A stretch of 64,000 nt of DNA from Sphingomonas aurea (GCF_030678875.1 NZ_JAUUDS010000001.1:1-64000), one strand, 5' to 3'. Counted from the stretch's first letter, positions 1 through 8,895 are shown. Translations and numbers: made by a program. Notes: a model not told the origin generated them from the sequence alone.

Positions 1-1
1 C

Positions 2-79
2 TGGGGCCTGCGCGAATATGCCGGACAACCCCTCGCAGAAACACCCAAACGACGCGCCGCCATCGAGGCAGGGCGGTGA
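2..79 (+). CDS. C-terminal fragment of an unidentified protein, cut by the window edge
   Basis: The frame opening at base 2 is uninterrupted to a TGA at 77-79 and encodes about 25 residues (WGLREYAGQPLAETPKRR followed by a short charged tail). The composition looks like a genuine C-terminus, and no other frame here gives a better candidate. It is too short to assign to a family. It could equally be a chance open stretch. It lies upstream of the exopolysaccharide genes on the same strand. Confidence 0.4.
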   Translation, partial: WGLREYAGQPLAETPKRRAAIEAGR

Positions 80-216
80 GTCAAACTCCTGCTGCCGCTG
101 CGCTCATCGATAAGCGGCGGCGGCAGACCCAGATATTGGGGCTAAGGCGGGGTGGTCAAACCGCGCGATTATTGGCAATGGCTTCACCACTGTGCTGCAG
201 ATGACATGATGACGAT

Positions 217-1299
217 ATGACAGTCGAGGACAGAGATACGGCATCAGCTGCAAGGGAGCAACAGCTTGCCACTGTTGCAATCACAGCAGTGATCGTGAAT
301 TACGGTACTGCCGAATTGACATTGAACTGCCTTGCGGCTCTCTCGCGTGAGCGTGAGATGTTGCCAAACCTAGACGTGATTGTAGTCGATGGCGGTTCTG
401 TCGATGGATCTGCGGACAGGTTGGCTGCCGCGCTTGTTGCGGAGGATCTTGCAAGCTGGACCGGGCTGGTTGCAATGCAATTTAATGGCGGATTTGGCTG
501 GGCTAACAATCAGGCTATTCGCCGCGCGCTGAGTCGCTCTAAACCACCAGAATTTATTTACATCGTCAATCCCGACGCTCAAATCGAGCCTGGTGCTTTG
601 GTTAAGCTCGTCGAGGCGTTGAATGGACAGCCGTGCGCGGCCTCGGCGGGTAGTCGATTGGTCACTCCAGACGGCCAATTACTCGGTTCCGCGTTCCGCT
701 TTCTCACCGTCCGTCGCGAGTTTTTGCGCGGTGCGAACACACCGTTGATTGAAAAGCTAATAGGTGCGCCATCGCTGGTCATCGATGGCGAGGAAGAGGT
801 CGCCGCCGAGTGGGTGACTGGTGCGAGCGTACTCTTGAGAGCCGAAGCGCTTCGGCAATGTGGACTGTTCGACGAGGGCTTCTTTCTCTACTTCGAGGAG
901 GTGGAACTCATGCATCGACTGGCACGCGGCGGATGGGGCGCCCGGTACGTGCCCGAGAGCCGTGTACGCCACATTGGCGGCGCGTCCACGGGTGTGGCTG
1001 ACGGAGTCAGTGCTCAGCGCCGCCTACCGGATTATTGGTTCCGCTCGCGCCGTCGCTTCTTCGCGCTTGCCTATGGGCCTTCTGCCGCGCGCCTCTCGGC
1101 GCTCGCATGGATCGCAGGTTATGCGATCTGGCGACTGCGCCAGTTCGCCGGCATGGGGCGCGCAAGTGCGCATGCGCCAGGTGAATTCGCCGATCTGCGG
1201 CGCAATGGCCTAGGTCCGACCCCGTTCGATCATTACCCGGCAATAGGACGTTGGGATGGTCCGTGGGACGAGCCGCCAGCCTGGGTAGCGCACACATGA
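217..1299 (+). CDS. Glycosyltransferase family 2, rhamnosyltransferase-like
   Basis: This 360-residue protein has a GT-A fold N-terminal half: a nucleotide-binding strand VIVNYGT near residue 26, a VVDGGSVDGS segment near residue 56, an NPDAQ motif near 117 in the metal-binding position, and FFLYFEEVELMHRL near 228. That last motif is typical of WbbL/RfbF-like rhamnosyltransferases, which add a sugar from a nucleotide donor to a lipid-linked glycan at the inner membrane face. The ATG at 217 gives a complete domain. The stop overlaps the next start (ATGA at 1296-1299), so the two are probably co-translated. Base composition is lower in GC than downstream genes (27 of 60 bases at 541-600). The family is clear; donor and acceptor are not. 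Confidence 0.85.
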   Translation: MTVEDRDTASAAREQQLATVAITAVIVNYGTAELTLNCLAALSREREMLPNLDVIVVDGGSVDGSADRLAAALVAEDLASWTGLVAMQFNGGFGWANNQAIRRALSRSKPPEFIYIVNPDAQIEPGALVKLVEALNGQPCAASAGSRLVTPDGQLLGSAFRFLTVRREFLRGANTPLIEKLIGAPSLVIDGEEEVAAEWVTGASVLLRAEALRQCGLFDEGFFLYFEEVELMHRLARGGWGARYVPESRVRHIGGASTGVADGVSAQRRLPDYWFRSRRRFFALAYGPSAARLSALAWIAGYAIWRLRQFAGMGRASAHAPGEFADLRRNGLGPTPFDHYPAIGRWDGPWDEPPAWVAHT

Positions 1300-2294
1300 G
1301 CATTGGCATCATCGCAATTGGTCGCAACGAGGGCGAACGATTGAAGACCTGTCTGCAATCGCTGCCAGTGGACGCGCAGCGCATCTATGTCGATTCTGGT
1401 TCGACTGATGGCAGCGTCGCCTTCGCTAAAGCACATGGCGCAGAGGTGGTCACGTTGCCGCCTGGAACGCGGTTCACCGCAGCGTTGGCGCGAAATGCCG
1501 GTCTGACGGCGCTGACTGCGACCGATTCGCCATATGTTCAGGTGATCGATGGCGATTGCGAATTGGATGGCTGCTGGATCGACGCTGCCGTCGCCGCTCT
1601 GACAGCGGACCCTGGCCTCGCCGTGGTGTTCGGCCGCCGCCGCGAGCGGTTTCCCGATGCCAGCGTCTATAATCGGTTGTGCGACGACGAATGGAATGTG
1701 CCCGTCGGCCTGGCCATGTCATGCGGGGGCGATGCGCTGTTCCGGCGGGCGGCGCTGGACGCAGTGGGCGGCTATAATCCCGAGTTGATCGCAGGCGAGG
1801 AACCCGATCTGTGCCAGCGGCTGCGTGAGCGGGGCTGGCAGGTGCGGCGGATCGACGCTGAGATGACCCGTCATGACGCGGCAATGACGCGGATCGGCCA
1901 GTGGTGGCGGCGCACCGAGCGGAGTGGTCACGCCTTCGCCGAACTCGCGTGGCGGCATGGCGCGAAGGGTGATCCGCACTGGCGGCGCGAGATGCGCAGT
2001 ATGCTCGTATGGGCCGTGGGGCTGCCGATAACGGTCCTGCTCGCCGCGGTGTTGTTTGGCTGGTGGGCCGGTCTGGCGCTGGCGGCGCTCTATCCGGTGC
2101 AGGTTGCCCGGATCGCACGGCGGATGCAGCGTGCGCGCGACCTCGATCCCCATTTTGCCCGAGCGCTGGGCTTCTTCCTCGTCGCGGGCAAGTTCGCACA
2201 AGTGAAGGGAGCAATGCGCTATCACTGGCGCCGCCTGACCGGCAGCAGAGCCGGGTTGATCGAGTATAAGGGCACGGAACCGCAGCGGTCATGA
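1296..2294 (+). CDS. Glycosyltransferase family 2 with C-terminal membrane region
   Basis: The ATG at 1296 overlaps the previous stop and places the fold-starting strand (MSIGIIAIGRNEGERL) at the N-terminus, so it is preferred to the upstream in-frame start at 1251. The 332-residue protein has a YVDSGSTDGS strand, a DGDCELDG metal-binding motif near residue 86 and GEEPDLCQRLRERGW near 170, as in GT2 enzymes. Hydrophobic stretches near residues 230-270 suggest a membrane-attached C-terminus. The stop overlaps the next start at 2291. It is probably an exopolysaccharide sugar transferase; substrate unknown. Confidence 0.85.
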   Translation: MSIGIIAIGRNEGERLKTCLQSLPVDAQRIYVDSGSTDGSVAFAKAHGAEVVTLPPGTRFTAALARNAGLTALTATDSPYVQVIDGDCELDGCWIDAAVAALTADPGLAVVFGRRRERFPDASVYNRLCDDEWNVPVGLAMSCGGDALFRRAALDAVGGYNPELIAGEEPDLCQRLRERGWQVRRIDAEMTRHDAAMTRIGQWWRRTERSGHAFAELAWRHGAKGDPHWRREMRSMLVWAVGLPITVLLAAVLFGWWAGLALAALYPVQVARIARRMQRARDLDPHFARALGFFLVAGKFAQVKGAMRYHWRRLTGSRAGLIEYKGTEPQRS

Positions 2295-2809
2295 TGGGTC
2301 GGGGGCTGCGTGCGCAGATCCGAGCGGATTTCGCCGTGCATGGCGGGGACTGGACGCGCCCGGGTTTTCGCACGCTCGCGGTTTATCGATTCGGTGTCTG
2401 GCGGATGGGCGTCCGCTCCAGATGGCTGCGTGGGCCATTGTCGGCGCTCTATCGCTGGGGCTTCCGCTGGTGCAGGAACGTCTACGGAATCGAACTGCCC
2501 TATACCTGCACGGTAGGACAGGGCGTGGTGATCGAGCATCAGGGCGGCATCGTGATCCACGGCGCGACGGTGATCGGCGACCGCTGCATCATTCGGCAGA
2601 ACTGCACGCTGGGGGTGCGGCGGCTCGACCGGCTCGACGATGCGCCGATCCTGATGAACGACGTTCATGTCGGGGCAGGGGCGGTCATACTGGGCCGGGT
2701 GACGATCGGCGCGGGTGCGGCGATCGGCGCGAATGCGGTAGTGCTGACGGACGTGCCCGCCGGCGCCCTGGCGATCGGTGTTCCGGCAACGGTGCGCTTG
2801 CGCCACTGA
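2291..2809 (+). CDS. Serine acetyltransferase-like hexapeptide-repeat acyltransferase
   Basis: This 172-residue protein has left-handed beta-helix hexapeptide repeats from about residue 75 to the end (VGQGVVIEHQGG, IGDRCIIRQNCTLG, VGAGAVILG, IGAGAAIGANAVV). They resemble the C-terminal half of CysE but lack its long N-terminal helical domain. Such short forms in polysaccharide loci usually O-acetylate sugars using acetyl-CoA; that role is inferred from the neighbours. The ATG at 2291 overlaps the upstream GT2 stop, indicating coupling. A second, divergent member of the family is encoded at 3298-3843 on the other strand. Confidence 0.8.
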   Translation: MMGRGLRAQIRADFAVHGGDWTRPGFRTLAVYRFGVWRMGVRSRWLRGPLSALYRWGFRWCRNVYGIELPYTCTVGQGVVIEHQGGIVIHGATVIGDRCIIRQNCTLGVRRLDRLDDAPILMNDVHVGAGAVILGRVTIGAGAAIGANAVVLTDVPAGALAIGVPATVRLRH

Positions 2810-2842
2810 TCCGACAGGCTAGGTTGCCGGCAGGAGCCCGCC

Positions 2843-3295
2843 ATGCCCAAGATCGACGTCGCGATCGTGCCCGTTCGGACAGGTTCGACCTATCCCGCGC
2901 CCTATGACGAACCGTGTCGGGAGCGGATGCGCCAGCGGCTGGGCGAAGCCGGCGGGCTGACGGCGTTCGGAGCGAACCTGACGCAGCTGCCGCCGGGTGG
3001 CTGGTCGAGCCAGCGGCACTGGCATTCGCACGAGGACGAGTTCGTCTATGTGTTGCGTGGCGAACTGGTGCTGATCGAGGACGAGCGAGAGGTGACGCTG
3101 CGCGCGGGGGATTGCGCCGCCTTTCCCGGCAACAGCGGTGACGGGCATCATCTGGTCAATCGTTCGGCCGAGATAGCGACCTATCTCGAGGTGGGATCGC
3201 GCCATCCCGACGACCTGACAACCTGTTCCGACATCGACCTGATGAGCGCCAATCGCGACGGCCGCTTTATGCGCAAGGACGGCTCGGCCGTCTGA
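2843..3295 (+). CDS. Cupin-domain protein
   Basis: This is a single-domain cupin of 150 residues. The first cupin motif is visible as HWHSHEDEFVYVLRGE near residues 59-74, with the His and Glu residues that normally bind a metal. The second motif is around PGNSGDGHHLVN near 104-115. A CAGGAG ribosome binding site at 2831-2836 supports the ATG at 2843. Related small cupins are annotated as sugar-binding or isomerase-like proteins, but nothing here fixes a substrate. It lies between two acyltransferases in an exopolysaccharide locus, so a role in sugar modification is possible but unproven. Confidence 0.8.
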   Translation: MPKIDVAIVPVRTGSTYPAPYDEPCRERMRQRLGEAGGLTAFGANLTQLPPGGWSSQRHWHSHEDEFVYVLRGELVLIEDEREVTLRAGDCAAFPGNSGDGHHLVNRSAEIATYLEVGSRHPDDLTTCSDIDLMSANRDGRFMRKDGSAV

Positions 3296-3297
3296 CC

Positions 3298-3843
3298 TCA
3301 ACCGCCGCGCTGCCGCACGACGCGGGCCGGGATGCCGACTGCGGTGGCGCCCGCCGGTATGTCGGTCGTGACGACCGCGTTGGCGCCGATGCGGGCGTGA
3401 TCGCCGATGGTGACCGGACCGATGATCCGCGCGCCCGCGCCGATGTCGACATGCCCGCCCAGCCGGGGCACGCCCCGCTCGGTCGCGCCGATCGTCACCT
3501 GCTGCATCAGCAGGCAATTGACGCCGATCTCGGCGGCAGGATGGATGACGATTCCGTTGGGATGGGGGATCAGGAGCCCGCCACCAAGGATCGCGTCGAT
3601 CGGGATGTCGGCGCCGGTCACCACGGACCAGAAACGGTGACGATAGATCGCCCAGCGCCGCCGCGCGCCGCTAAGGGCACCGCCTGGCCGCTGATAGGCG
3701 CGGATCGCCGCCAGCAGCGATCGCGACGGATACCATTGCCGGAATCGTTTCGATTCACGCGACCAGTCGGCAACGCTCGCCGAGACTTCGATACCCTCGG
3801 GTGAAGGCGCGCGAACGGCGTCGGCGAGAGCGGACGCCTTCAT
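3298..3843 (-). CDS. Serine acetyltransferase-like acyltransferase, minus strand
   Basis: This 181-residue protein has a short helical N-terminus followed by hexapeptide repeats from about residue 85 (IPIDAILGGGLLIPHPNG, IHPAAEIGVNCLLMQQVTIG, VDIGAGARIIG, IGDHARIGANAVVTTD). The layout is that of CysE/EpsC-like O-acetyltransferases found in capsule and exopolysaccharide clusters. It converges tail to tail with the cupin gene, with two bases between them. It is divergent from the glycosyltransferase at 4024, so 3844-4023 probably holds two promoters. Cysteine biosynthesis is less likely given the context and the short N-terminal domain. Confidence 0.8.
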   Translation of the reverse strand: MKASALADAVRAPSPEGIEVSASVADWSRESKRFRQWYPSRSLLAAIRAYQRPGGALSGARRRWAIYRHRFWSVVTGADIPIDAILGGGLLIPHPNGIVIHPAAEIGVNCLLMQQVTIGATERGVPRLGGHVDIGAGARIIGPVTIGDHARIGANAVVTTDIPAGATAVGIPARVVRQRGG

Positions 3844-3904
3844 GATCTGGTCTCGCTGATCGTTTCGCCTGTCATCACCCGTGCCGTAGTCGCTGTCGTG
3901 CTAA

Positions 3905-3943
3905 GCCGCCATTAACGCAAATATCGGCAGGAAGAATGGCGGC
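3905..3943. promoter_or_regulatory. Inverted repeat in the divergent intergenic region
   Basis: GCCGCCATT at 3905-3913 is repeated in inverted orientation as AATGGCGGC at 3935-3943, with a 21-nt spacer. It sits between the minus-strand acyltransferase and the plus-strand glycosyltransferase operon, where an operator would be expected. A TTGACG hexamer at 3950-3955 could be a -35 element, but I see no convincing -10. The regulatory role is inferred from position and symmetry. Confidence 0.3.
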
Positions 3944-4023
3944 CATGCGTTGACGCTGGCAGTACGATCGTCTTTGGAGCGGCGATCGCTTCAGGGCGGC
4001 GGAACGGGGCGGGTCGACGGTCG

Positions 4024-5217
4024 ATGAACATTGCCTATCTCGTCAACCGCTATCCAACGGTCAGTCACACCTTCGTACGGCGGGAGATCGCGGGGATTGA
4101 GGCTGAGGGCCATCAGGTCACGCGCTTCTCGATTCGCGCCGGGCCAGACGACCTGCCCGACCCCGCCGACCGGGCAGAGCGCGACCGGACGATTGTGGTG
4201 TTGCAGCGTCCGCTATCGCTGCTGCTCGGCATCGGGCGGCACCTGCTGAGCCGTCCGGACCGCGTTCTCGCCGCGTGGCGGGCCAGCGGTACGATGGTGC
4301 CGCGCTCGATCAAGGGTATCGTCACGCGCACCGCCTATCTGGCGGAGGCCTGCCGGATCGCCGACGCCATGGCTGCGGCAGGTGTCCGCCACCTCCACGC
4401 GCATTTCGGCACCAATCCGGCAGCGGTGGCGCGGATGACGCATCTGCTGTCGGGCGTTCCGTACAGCTTCACCGTTCACGGTCCCGACGAGTTCGACGAG
4501 CCGCGCCAGCTGGATCTGGCGGGCAAGATCGCCGACGCGAAGTTCGTGGTCGCGATCAGCGACTATGGCCGCAGCCAGCTGTGTCGCTGGGTCGAGGTCG
4601 ATCGATGGCCGCGGATCGTCGTTGTCCGCTGCGGCGTCGACCTGTCGGCAATCGATCGCGCCGATGGTCAGGCCACCCCGGGACATGATTTCTGCGCGGT
4701 GGCGCGACTGGCACCGCAGAAGGGCCTGCCGATCCTGATTGAAGCGCTCGGGATATTGCGCCGATCCGGCCTGTCTCCACGAGTCGCGATCGTCGGCGAC
4801 GGCCCGCTGCGCACGACGCTGGAGCGGGAGGCGGCGCGGATCGGGGTGGGCGACCAGCTGACCCTGCTCGGCAGCCGAGGCGGTGCCGATGTCGCCGCGC
4901 AGCTGCGCGCGGCCAAGGCGATGGTGTTGCCGAGTTTTGCCGAGGGCCTGCCCGTCGTCCTGATGGAGTCGCTCGCGGTCGGCACGCCGGTCGTCACCAC
5001 CGCGGTGGCGGGCATTCCGGAGCTGGTCGATGCCGGGTGCGGCTGGGTCGTGCCCGCCGGGTCGGCCCAGGCGCTGGCCGATGCGATGGCCGCCGCGCTG
5101 GCGACCGCGCCCGAGCGGCTGGCCGACATGGGGGCCGAGGGGCGCAGGCGGGTCGAGCGGGCGCATGATGCCCGTGAAAACGCCCGGGCGCTGCTGGCGC
5201 ATATGGTGGCAGCGTGA
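4024..5217 (+). CDS. Glycosyltransferase family 4
   Basis: This 397-residue GT-B fold enzyme begins with MNIAYLVNRYPTVSHTFVRREI, typical of WcaL/EpsF-like exopolysaccharide glycosyltransferases. The C-terminal donor-binding half shows VARLAPQKGL near residue 226 and the E-x7-E motif in FAEGLPVVLMESLAVGTPVV near residues 305-324, followed by GIPELV. Retaining transfer of a sugar from a nucleotide donor to the growing repeat unit is expected. The stop overlaps the GTG start of the next gene (5214-5217), so the two are translationally coupled. The precise sugar is unknown. Confidence 0.88.
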   Translation: MNIAYLVNRYPTVSHTFVRREIAGIEAEGHQVTRFSIRAGPDDLPDPADRAERDRTIVVLQRPLSLLLGIGRHLLSRPDRVLAAWRASGTMVPRSIKGIVTRTAYLAEACRIADAMAAAGVRHLHAHFGTNPAAVARMTHLLSGVPYSFTVHGPDEFDEPRQLDLAGKIADAKFVVAISDYGRSQLCRWVEVDRWPRIVVVRCGVDLSAIDRADGQATPGHDFCAVARLAPQKGLPILIEALGILRRSGLSPRVAIVGDGPLRTTLEREAARIGVGDQLTLLGSRGGADVAAQLRAAKAMVLPSFAEGLPVVLMESLAVGTPVVTTAVAGIPELVDAGCGWVVPAGSAQALADAMAAALATAPERLADMGAEGRRRVERAHDARENARALLAHMVAA

Positions 5218-6392
5218 CAGTCGCCGATCTTTTCTGCCTGCTGATTGCATCGCCCCTGCTGCTGGTTACCGGCGTATTCGTCGTCGAGGTCTGGGCCGGG
5301 ATCGTGCCGCGGCGGGGTAGGGGGGCATCGCTACCCGCGATCGATCCCGCCCGGACCGTCATACTGGTGCCGGCGCACGACGAGGCAGTCGGCATCAGCG
5401 CGGTGATCGCCGCGATGCGGACGGGCATGCCGGCTGGCATGCGTATCCTGGTGGTCGCCGACAATTGCACCGACGATACGGCCGCGATCGCGCGCGCCGC
5501 CGGGGCCGAGGTGATCGAGCGGCTCGACGCGGTCCGTCGCGGCAAGGGCTTCGCGCTCGATCATGGTCGTCAGGCGCTGGCAGCGGCGCCGCCCTCCTGT
5601 GTCATCGTCGTCGACGCGGACACCGTGCCACAGGTGGGCGCGCTCGAGCGGCTGGCAGCCCTGGCGCTGTCCAGCGGCCGGCCCGTCCAGTCCGCCTACA
5701 CGATCGCGGTGCGGGATGGCGACGGCAGCGTCGCACGCTTCTCGGCCGCGGCCTTCTACGTCAAGAATGCGGTCCGCCAGCTCGGCGCGGCGCGGATCGG
5801 GGCGCCGTCGGTGCTGACCGGATCGGGCATGGCCTTTCCCTGGGCGATCTTCGCCGGCCTGCCGCTCGCCACCGGCCATGTCGCCGAGGATCTTATGCTG
5901 GGCGTCGAGTCGAGCCTGGATGGCCATGCGCCCCTGTTCGAGCCGCATGCGGCCGTGCTGGGCACCGCCAGCTCGGACAAGGGAACCGCAGTCCAGCGCC
6001 GGCGCTGGGAATCGGGCTTTTTCCAGGTTGCATCGGACAGCGCCACAACGTTGCTCGGGCGTGCGGTTCGCGGGCGACTGGCGCTCGGCTGGCTCGGCCT
6101 GCACCTGCTGACGCCGCCGTTGATCGCGATGCTGGCACTTGACGGCGCAATGCTGCTGGTGCTCGCCCTGGTCTGGCTGGTCACGGGTGGCGGCGGCGTG
6201 GCGCTCGCGGGACTCGGGTCGATGACGCTGATGGCGGTCGCCGGCGTGGCGCTCGCGCTCACGGCGCACCGGCAGCTGGCATTGCTCGGTGGGTGGCGCG
6301 ACATCCCCCGGTACGTGCTATGGAAGCTCGGCGTGTCGCTCGCTGCGATGGTGCGGCGCGAGAAAAGCTGGATCAGGACCGATCGCGATTAG
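5214..6392 (+). CDS. Membrane-bound processive-type glycosyltransferase family 2
   Basis: The 392-residue protein starts with a membrane segment (residues 2-24). It then has the GT2 catalytic core: VVADNCTDDT near 82, VVDADTVP (DxD) near 130, a GSGMAFP segment near 202, EDLMLGVE near 224 and the QRRRWESG (QxxRW) motif near 260. Two or three membrane segments follow (about 285-350). The Q-x-x-R-W signature is typical of processive enzymes and of some exopolysaccharide transferases. The GTG start overlaps the previous stop. It is most likely part of the same exopolysaccharide operon; linkage and donor unknown. Confidence 0.83.
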   Translation: MTVADLFCLLIASPLLLVTGVFVVEVWAGIVPRRGRGASLPAIDPARTVILVPAHDEAVGISAVIAAMRTGMPAGMRILVVADNCTDDTAAIARAAGAEVIERLDAVRRGKGFALDHGRQALAAAPPSCVIVVDADTVPQVGALERLAALALSSGRPVQSAYTIAVRDGDGSVARFSAAAFYVKNAVRQLGAARIGAPSVLTGSGMAFPWAIFAGLPLATGHVAEDLMLGVESSLDGHAPLFEPHAAVLGTASSDKGTAVQRRRWESGFFQVASDSATTLLGRAVRGRLALGWLGLHLLTPPLIAMLALDGAMLLVLALVWLVTGGGGVALAGLGSMTLMAVAGVALALTAHRQLALLGGWRDIPRYVLWKLGVSLAAMVRREKSWIRTDRD

Positions 6393-6440
6393 GTTCGCGT
6401 CTTGTTAACCATGACGGATTAATCCCGGCGGTCGACGCTG

Positions 6441-7937
6441 GTGCAAAGGGTTGAAGACATCGTGAGTCCGTTCACCGATCCTGGCAGTGGCAGCGGTTCG
6501 AATGCGCCGATCCAGGATCGTCGCGCCGCGCGCCAACCGGCGATGCTGGAGCTCGCCGGCTTCTTCTCGCGCCTGATCGAGGGTGGCGCGGTGCTTGTCA
6601 TCGGCCTGCTCGGCATCTTGTTCACCTACTCGCTGTTCCAGCTGCAGCCGGTCGAGGATTATGTCCGTGTCGCCTGGTTGAGCACGATTGCCTACGCGCT
6701 CGTCGCCGAACTGACCGGCTGCTACGATGTCGACGCACGCTTTACGCTGCGGCTCGGCTGGACGCGGGTGCTGACCGCCTGGTTGGGCGCGTGCGTGGCG
6801 ATGCTGACCCTCGCCTTTTTCATGAAGGCGTCCGGCACCTTCTCGCGCGGGTGGACGATATTCTGGTTCGTGACGGTATGCGGCGGATTGATCGTCGTGC
6901 GTGGCGGGACGACCGCCATATTGCGCACGGCCAAGCGGCGGGGCGTGTTCAACCAGCGCGTCGCGATCCTCGGCTCGAACGTGCAGGGACGACGGCTCTC
7001 GCGCTACATCGCCGAGAACGGCATGTTCACGATCGACCTGGTCGGGTGTTACGACGACCGCGTCGGTGACGACGCGCCGCTGGCGACCTGCCCACATCGC
7101 GGCGGCGTGCAGGTGCTGCTCGCGGATATTCGCGCCGGGCGGATCGACCAGGTGATCGTCGCGATGCCCTATGGCGACGATACGGAACTTCAGGCGGTGG
7201 TGGCGCAACTGTCGATGTTGCCGGTGCTGATCCGCCTGGCGCCCGACCTGTCGTCGTTCACCATGGCGGGGCAGACGCTGGTGATGCTGGGCGACCTGCC
7301 GCTGATGACCTTGTTCGAGCGGCCGATCAGCGGCATCGACCAGATCCTCAAGCGGGTGGAAGACCTGTTCCTCGGTACGCTGATCCTGATCGTCGCCGCA
7401 CCGTTCCTGGCGATCGTGGCACTGGCGGTGAAGCTCGACAGTCCCGGCCCGGTCTTCTTCCGGCAGGAACGAGAAGGTTTCAACCAACGCAGCTTCCACA
7501 TCTGGAAGTTCCGGTCGATGCGCACCGACATGCTGGAATACAAGGACATCCAGCAGGCACGGATCGGCGATCCGCGCGTCACGCGCGTCGGCCGCATCAT
7601 CCGCGCGACCAGCATCGACGAGATTCCGCAGCTGTTCAACGTGGTGATCGGCAACATGTCGCTGGTCGGCCCGCGCCCGCATGCGCCGTCCACCCGAGTC
7701 GCCGGTGTCCTGTTCAGTGAAGCGACCCAGCAATATGCCGCCCGCCACCGGGTAAAACCGGGCATGACTGGCTGGGCGCAGGTCAACGGCTGGCGTGGCG
7801 AGACCGACACCGACGAGAAGCTGCTGAAGCGAGTCGAATTCGACCTGTTCTATATCGATCACTGGTCGGTGGGGTTCGATCTCTACATCATGGCGCGTAC
7901 TGTCGCGGCCGTGCTGTTCCCCCGCTCGGCGTATTGA
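6441..7937 (+). CDS. Exopolysaccharide polyprenyl glycosylphosphotransferase (WcaJ/GelB-like)
   Basis: This 498-residue enzyme transfers a sugar phosphate from a nucleotide sugar to undecaprenyl phosphate, the first committed step of repeat-unit assembly. The N-terminal third has membrane segments (about residues 35-150). A central CoA-binding-like domain follows (VAILGSNVQGRRLSRYI near 173). The C-terminal bacterial sugar transferase domain has DSPGPVFFRQEREGF, WKFRSMRTD, RIIRATSIDEIPQ and NMSLVGPRPH near 333-415. Length fits the family (about 470-510). GTG at 6441 is the usual long start; GTG at 6462 is an alternative. The donor, often glucose in sphingan loci, cannot be read from the sequence. 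Confidence 0.88.
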   Translation: MQRVEDIVSPFTDPGSGSGSNAPIQDRRAARQPAMLELAGFFSRLIEGGAVLVIGLLGILFTYSLFQLQPVEDYVRVAWLSTIAYALVAELTGCYDVDARFTLRLGWTRVLTAWLGACVAMLTLAFFMKASGTFSRGWTIFWFVTVCGGLIVVRGGTTAILRTAKRRGVFNQRVAILGSNVQGRRLSRYIAENGMFTIDLVGCYDDRVGDDAPLATCPHRGGVQVLLADIRAGRIDQVIVAMPYGDDTELQAVVAQLSMLPVLIRLAPDLSSFTMAGQTLVMLGDLPLMTLFERPISGIDQILKRVEDLFLGTLILIVAAPFLAIVALAVKLDSPGPVFFRQEREGFNQRSFHIWKFRSMRTDMLEYKDIQQARIGDPRVTRVGRIIRATSIDEIPQLFNVVIGNMSLVGPRPHAPSTRVAGVLFSEATQQYAARHRVKPGMTGWAQVNGWRGETDTDEKLLKRVEFDLFYIDHWSVGFDLYIMARTVAAVLFPRSAY

Positions 7938-8187
7938 TTGGGTCCTGATTGCCGACCTTGTGCGAAGCCGCTCGGTCGCTGTCCCGAATCAGAAAAAAGT
8001 GATCGGGTGACCTGTCAAATTACAGGAATTACATCCCAAAATGGGGCACGATGTCGTTAACGCTGCTTTACATTAACCTGAACCCCTGCTTTACGAAGCG
8101 CAGGCCGTCCTGCGGCCCGCTTGCGATCATTCGCCTGTTTTTTAAGGGCGTAGGTCGTTCTCGAAGGTGAAACAGGGAGGTTTACCC
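7938..8187. other. Intergenic region upstream of the PEPxxWA-CTERM gene
   Basis: This 250-nt AT-richer gap has no open frame I would support. It contains a direct repeat of CTGCTTTAC at 8063-8071 and 8086-8094, a spacing of 23 nt, which could be a regulator site. It also contains the promoter of the downstream gene, whose ribosome binding site GGGAGG lies at 8175-8180. I did not find a convincing sigma-54 promoter of the kind described for some PEP-CTERM genes. Confidence 0.35.
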
Positions 8188-8895
8188 ATGAAGAAGCTTG
8201 CTATCACTGCGGCCGTTCTTGCCGCTGCCGTCGCCGCACCGGCCTCGGCTGTTACTGTTGTTGCTACCCAGGGTAGCAACTCGGGCGCGTCGGCGAATTT
8301 CTCGCAGACTTTTGCCGGTATGACGAACACCGTGTTCGACTTCAACAGCGGCGAAACCGCCAAAGAGGTTCAGAAGCTGCAGAACGCCGGCTTCACGGTC
8401 CAGAGCGGCGGCACCGGTAACAACTCGGTCCAGACCATGTCGGTTCGCGACCAGTATGCAATGCCGGCTCCGAGCGACGGCTCGGCCTTTGCGGTCGTTC
8501 AGGCCAGGAGCAACGTCAGCATCTACCGCCAGAGCGGTGGTTACGAGGTTATCAGCCTGTATCTGGGTTCGGTCGACTCGTACAACTCGATCTCGCTACT
8601 GAACAATGCTGGCGGCGTCATCGCGAGCTACACCGGTCAGCAGCTGCTAAATTTTGCCACCCCAGCCGGCACGGCCAATGGACAGACCGCCTACCGCGTG
8701 ACCTTCACGCGCAATGTCGGCGATGCGGCGTTCGCGGGCCTGAACATCGCGTCGTCGGACAACTCGGCCGAGTTCGACAACCTCGTGTTCGCGGTTCCGG
8801 AGCCCTCGACCTGGGCGCTGATGCTGGCCGGCTTCGGCATGGTTGGCATGGCGATGCGCTCGCGTCGTCGTCGCACCACGGCCGTTTTCGCCTAA
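8188..8895 (+). CDS. PEPxxWA-CTERM sorting-domain secreted protein
   Basis: The ATG at 8188, preceded by GGGAGG at 8175-8180, gives a 235-residue protein and is preferred to the GTG at 8167. It has a signal peptide (MKKLAITAAVLAAAVAAPASA). A beta-rich middle follows, then a C-terminal sorting signal: VPEPSTWALMLAGFGMVG, a hydrophobic helix and an Arg cluster (RSRRRR). PEP-CTERM proteins are cleaved by an exosortase and are typically associated with exopolysaccharide export, which fits its place beside the polysaccharide locus. No exosortase gene is in this window. The body domain is unassigned, and a strong terminator follows. Confidence 0.88.
   Translation: MKKLAITAAVLAAAVAAPASAVTVVATQGSNSGASANFSQTFAGMTNTVFDFNSGETAKEVQKLQNAGFTVQSGGTGNNSVQTMSVRDQYAMPAPSDGSAFAVVQARSNVSIYRQSGGYEVISLYLGSVDSYNSISLLNNAGGVIASYTGQQLLNFATPAGTANGQTAYRVTFTRNVGDAAFAGLNIASSDNSAEFDNLVFAVPEPSTWALMLAGFGMVGMAMRSRRRRTTAVFA

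Noticed and set aside
8041..8060. Possible sigma-54 promoter (GGGGCACGATG) before the PEPxxWA-CTERM gene
   Set aside because: The -24 part resembles the consensus but the -12 TTGC element is missing at the right distance.
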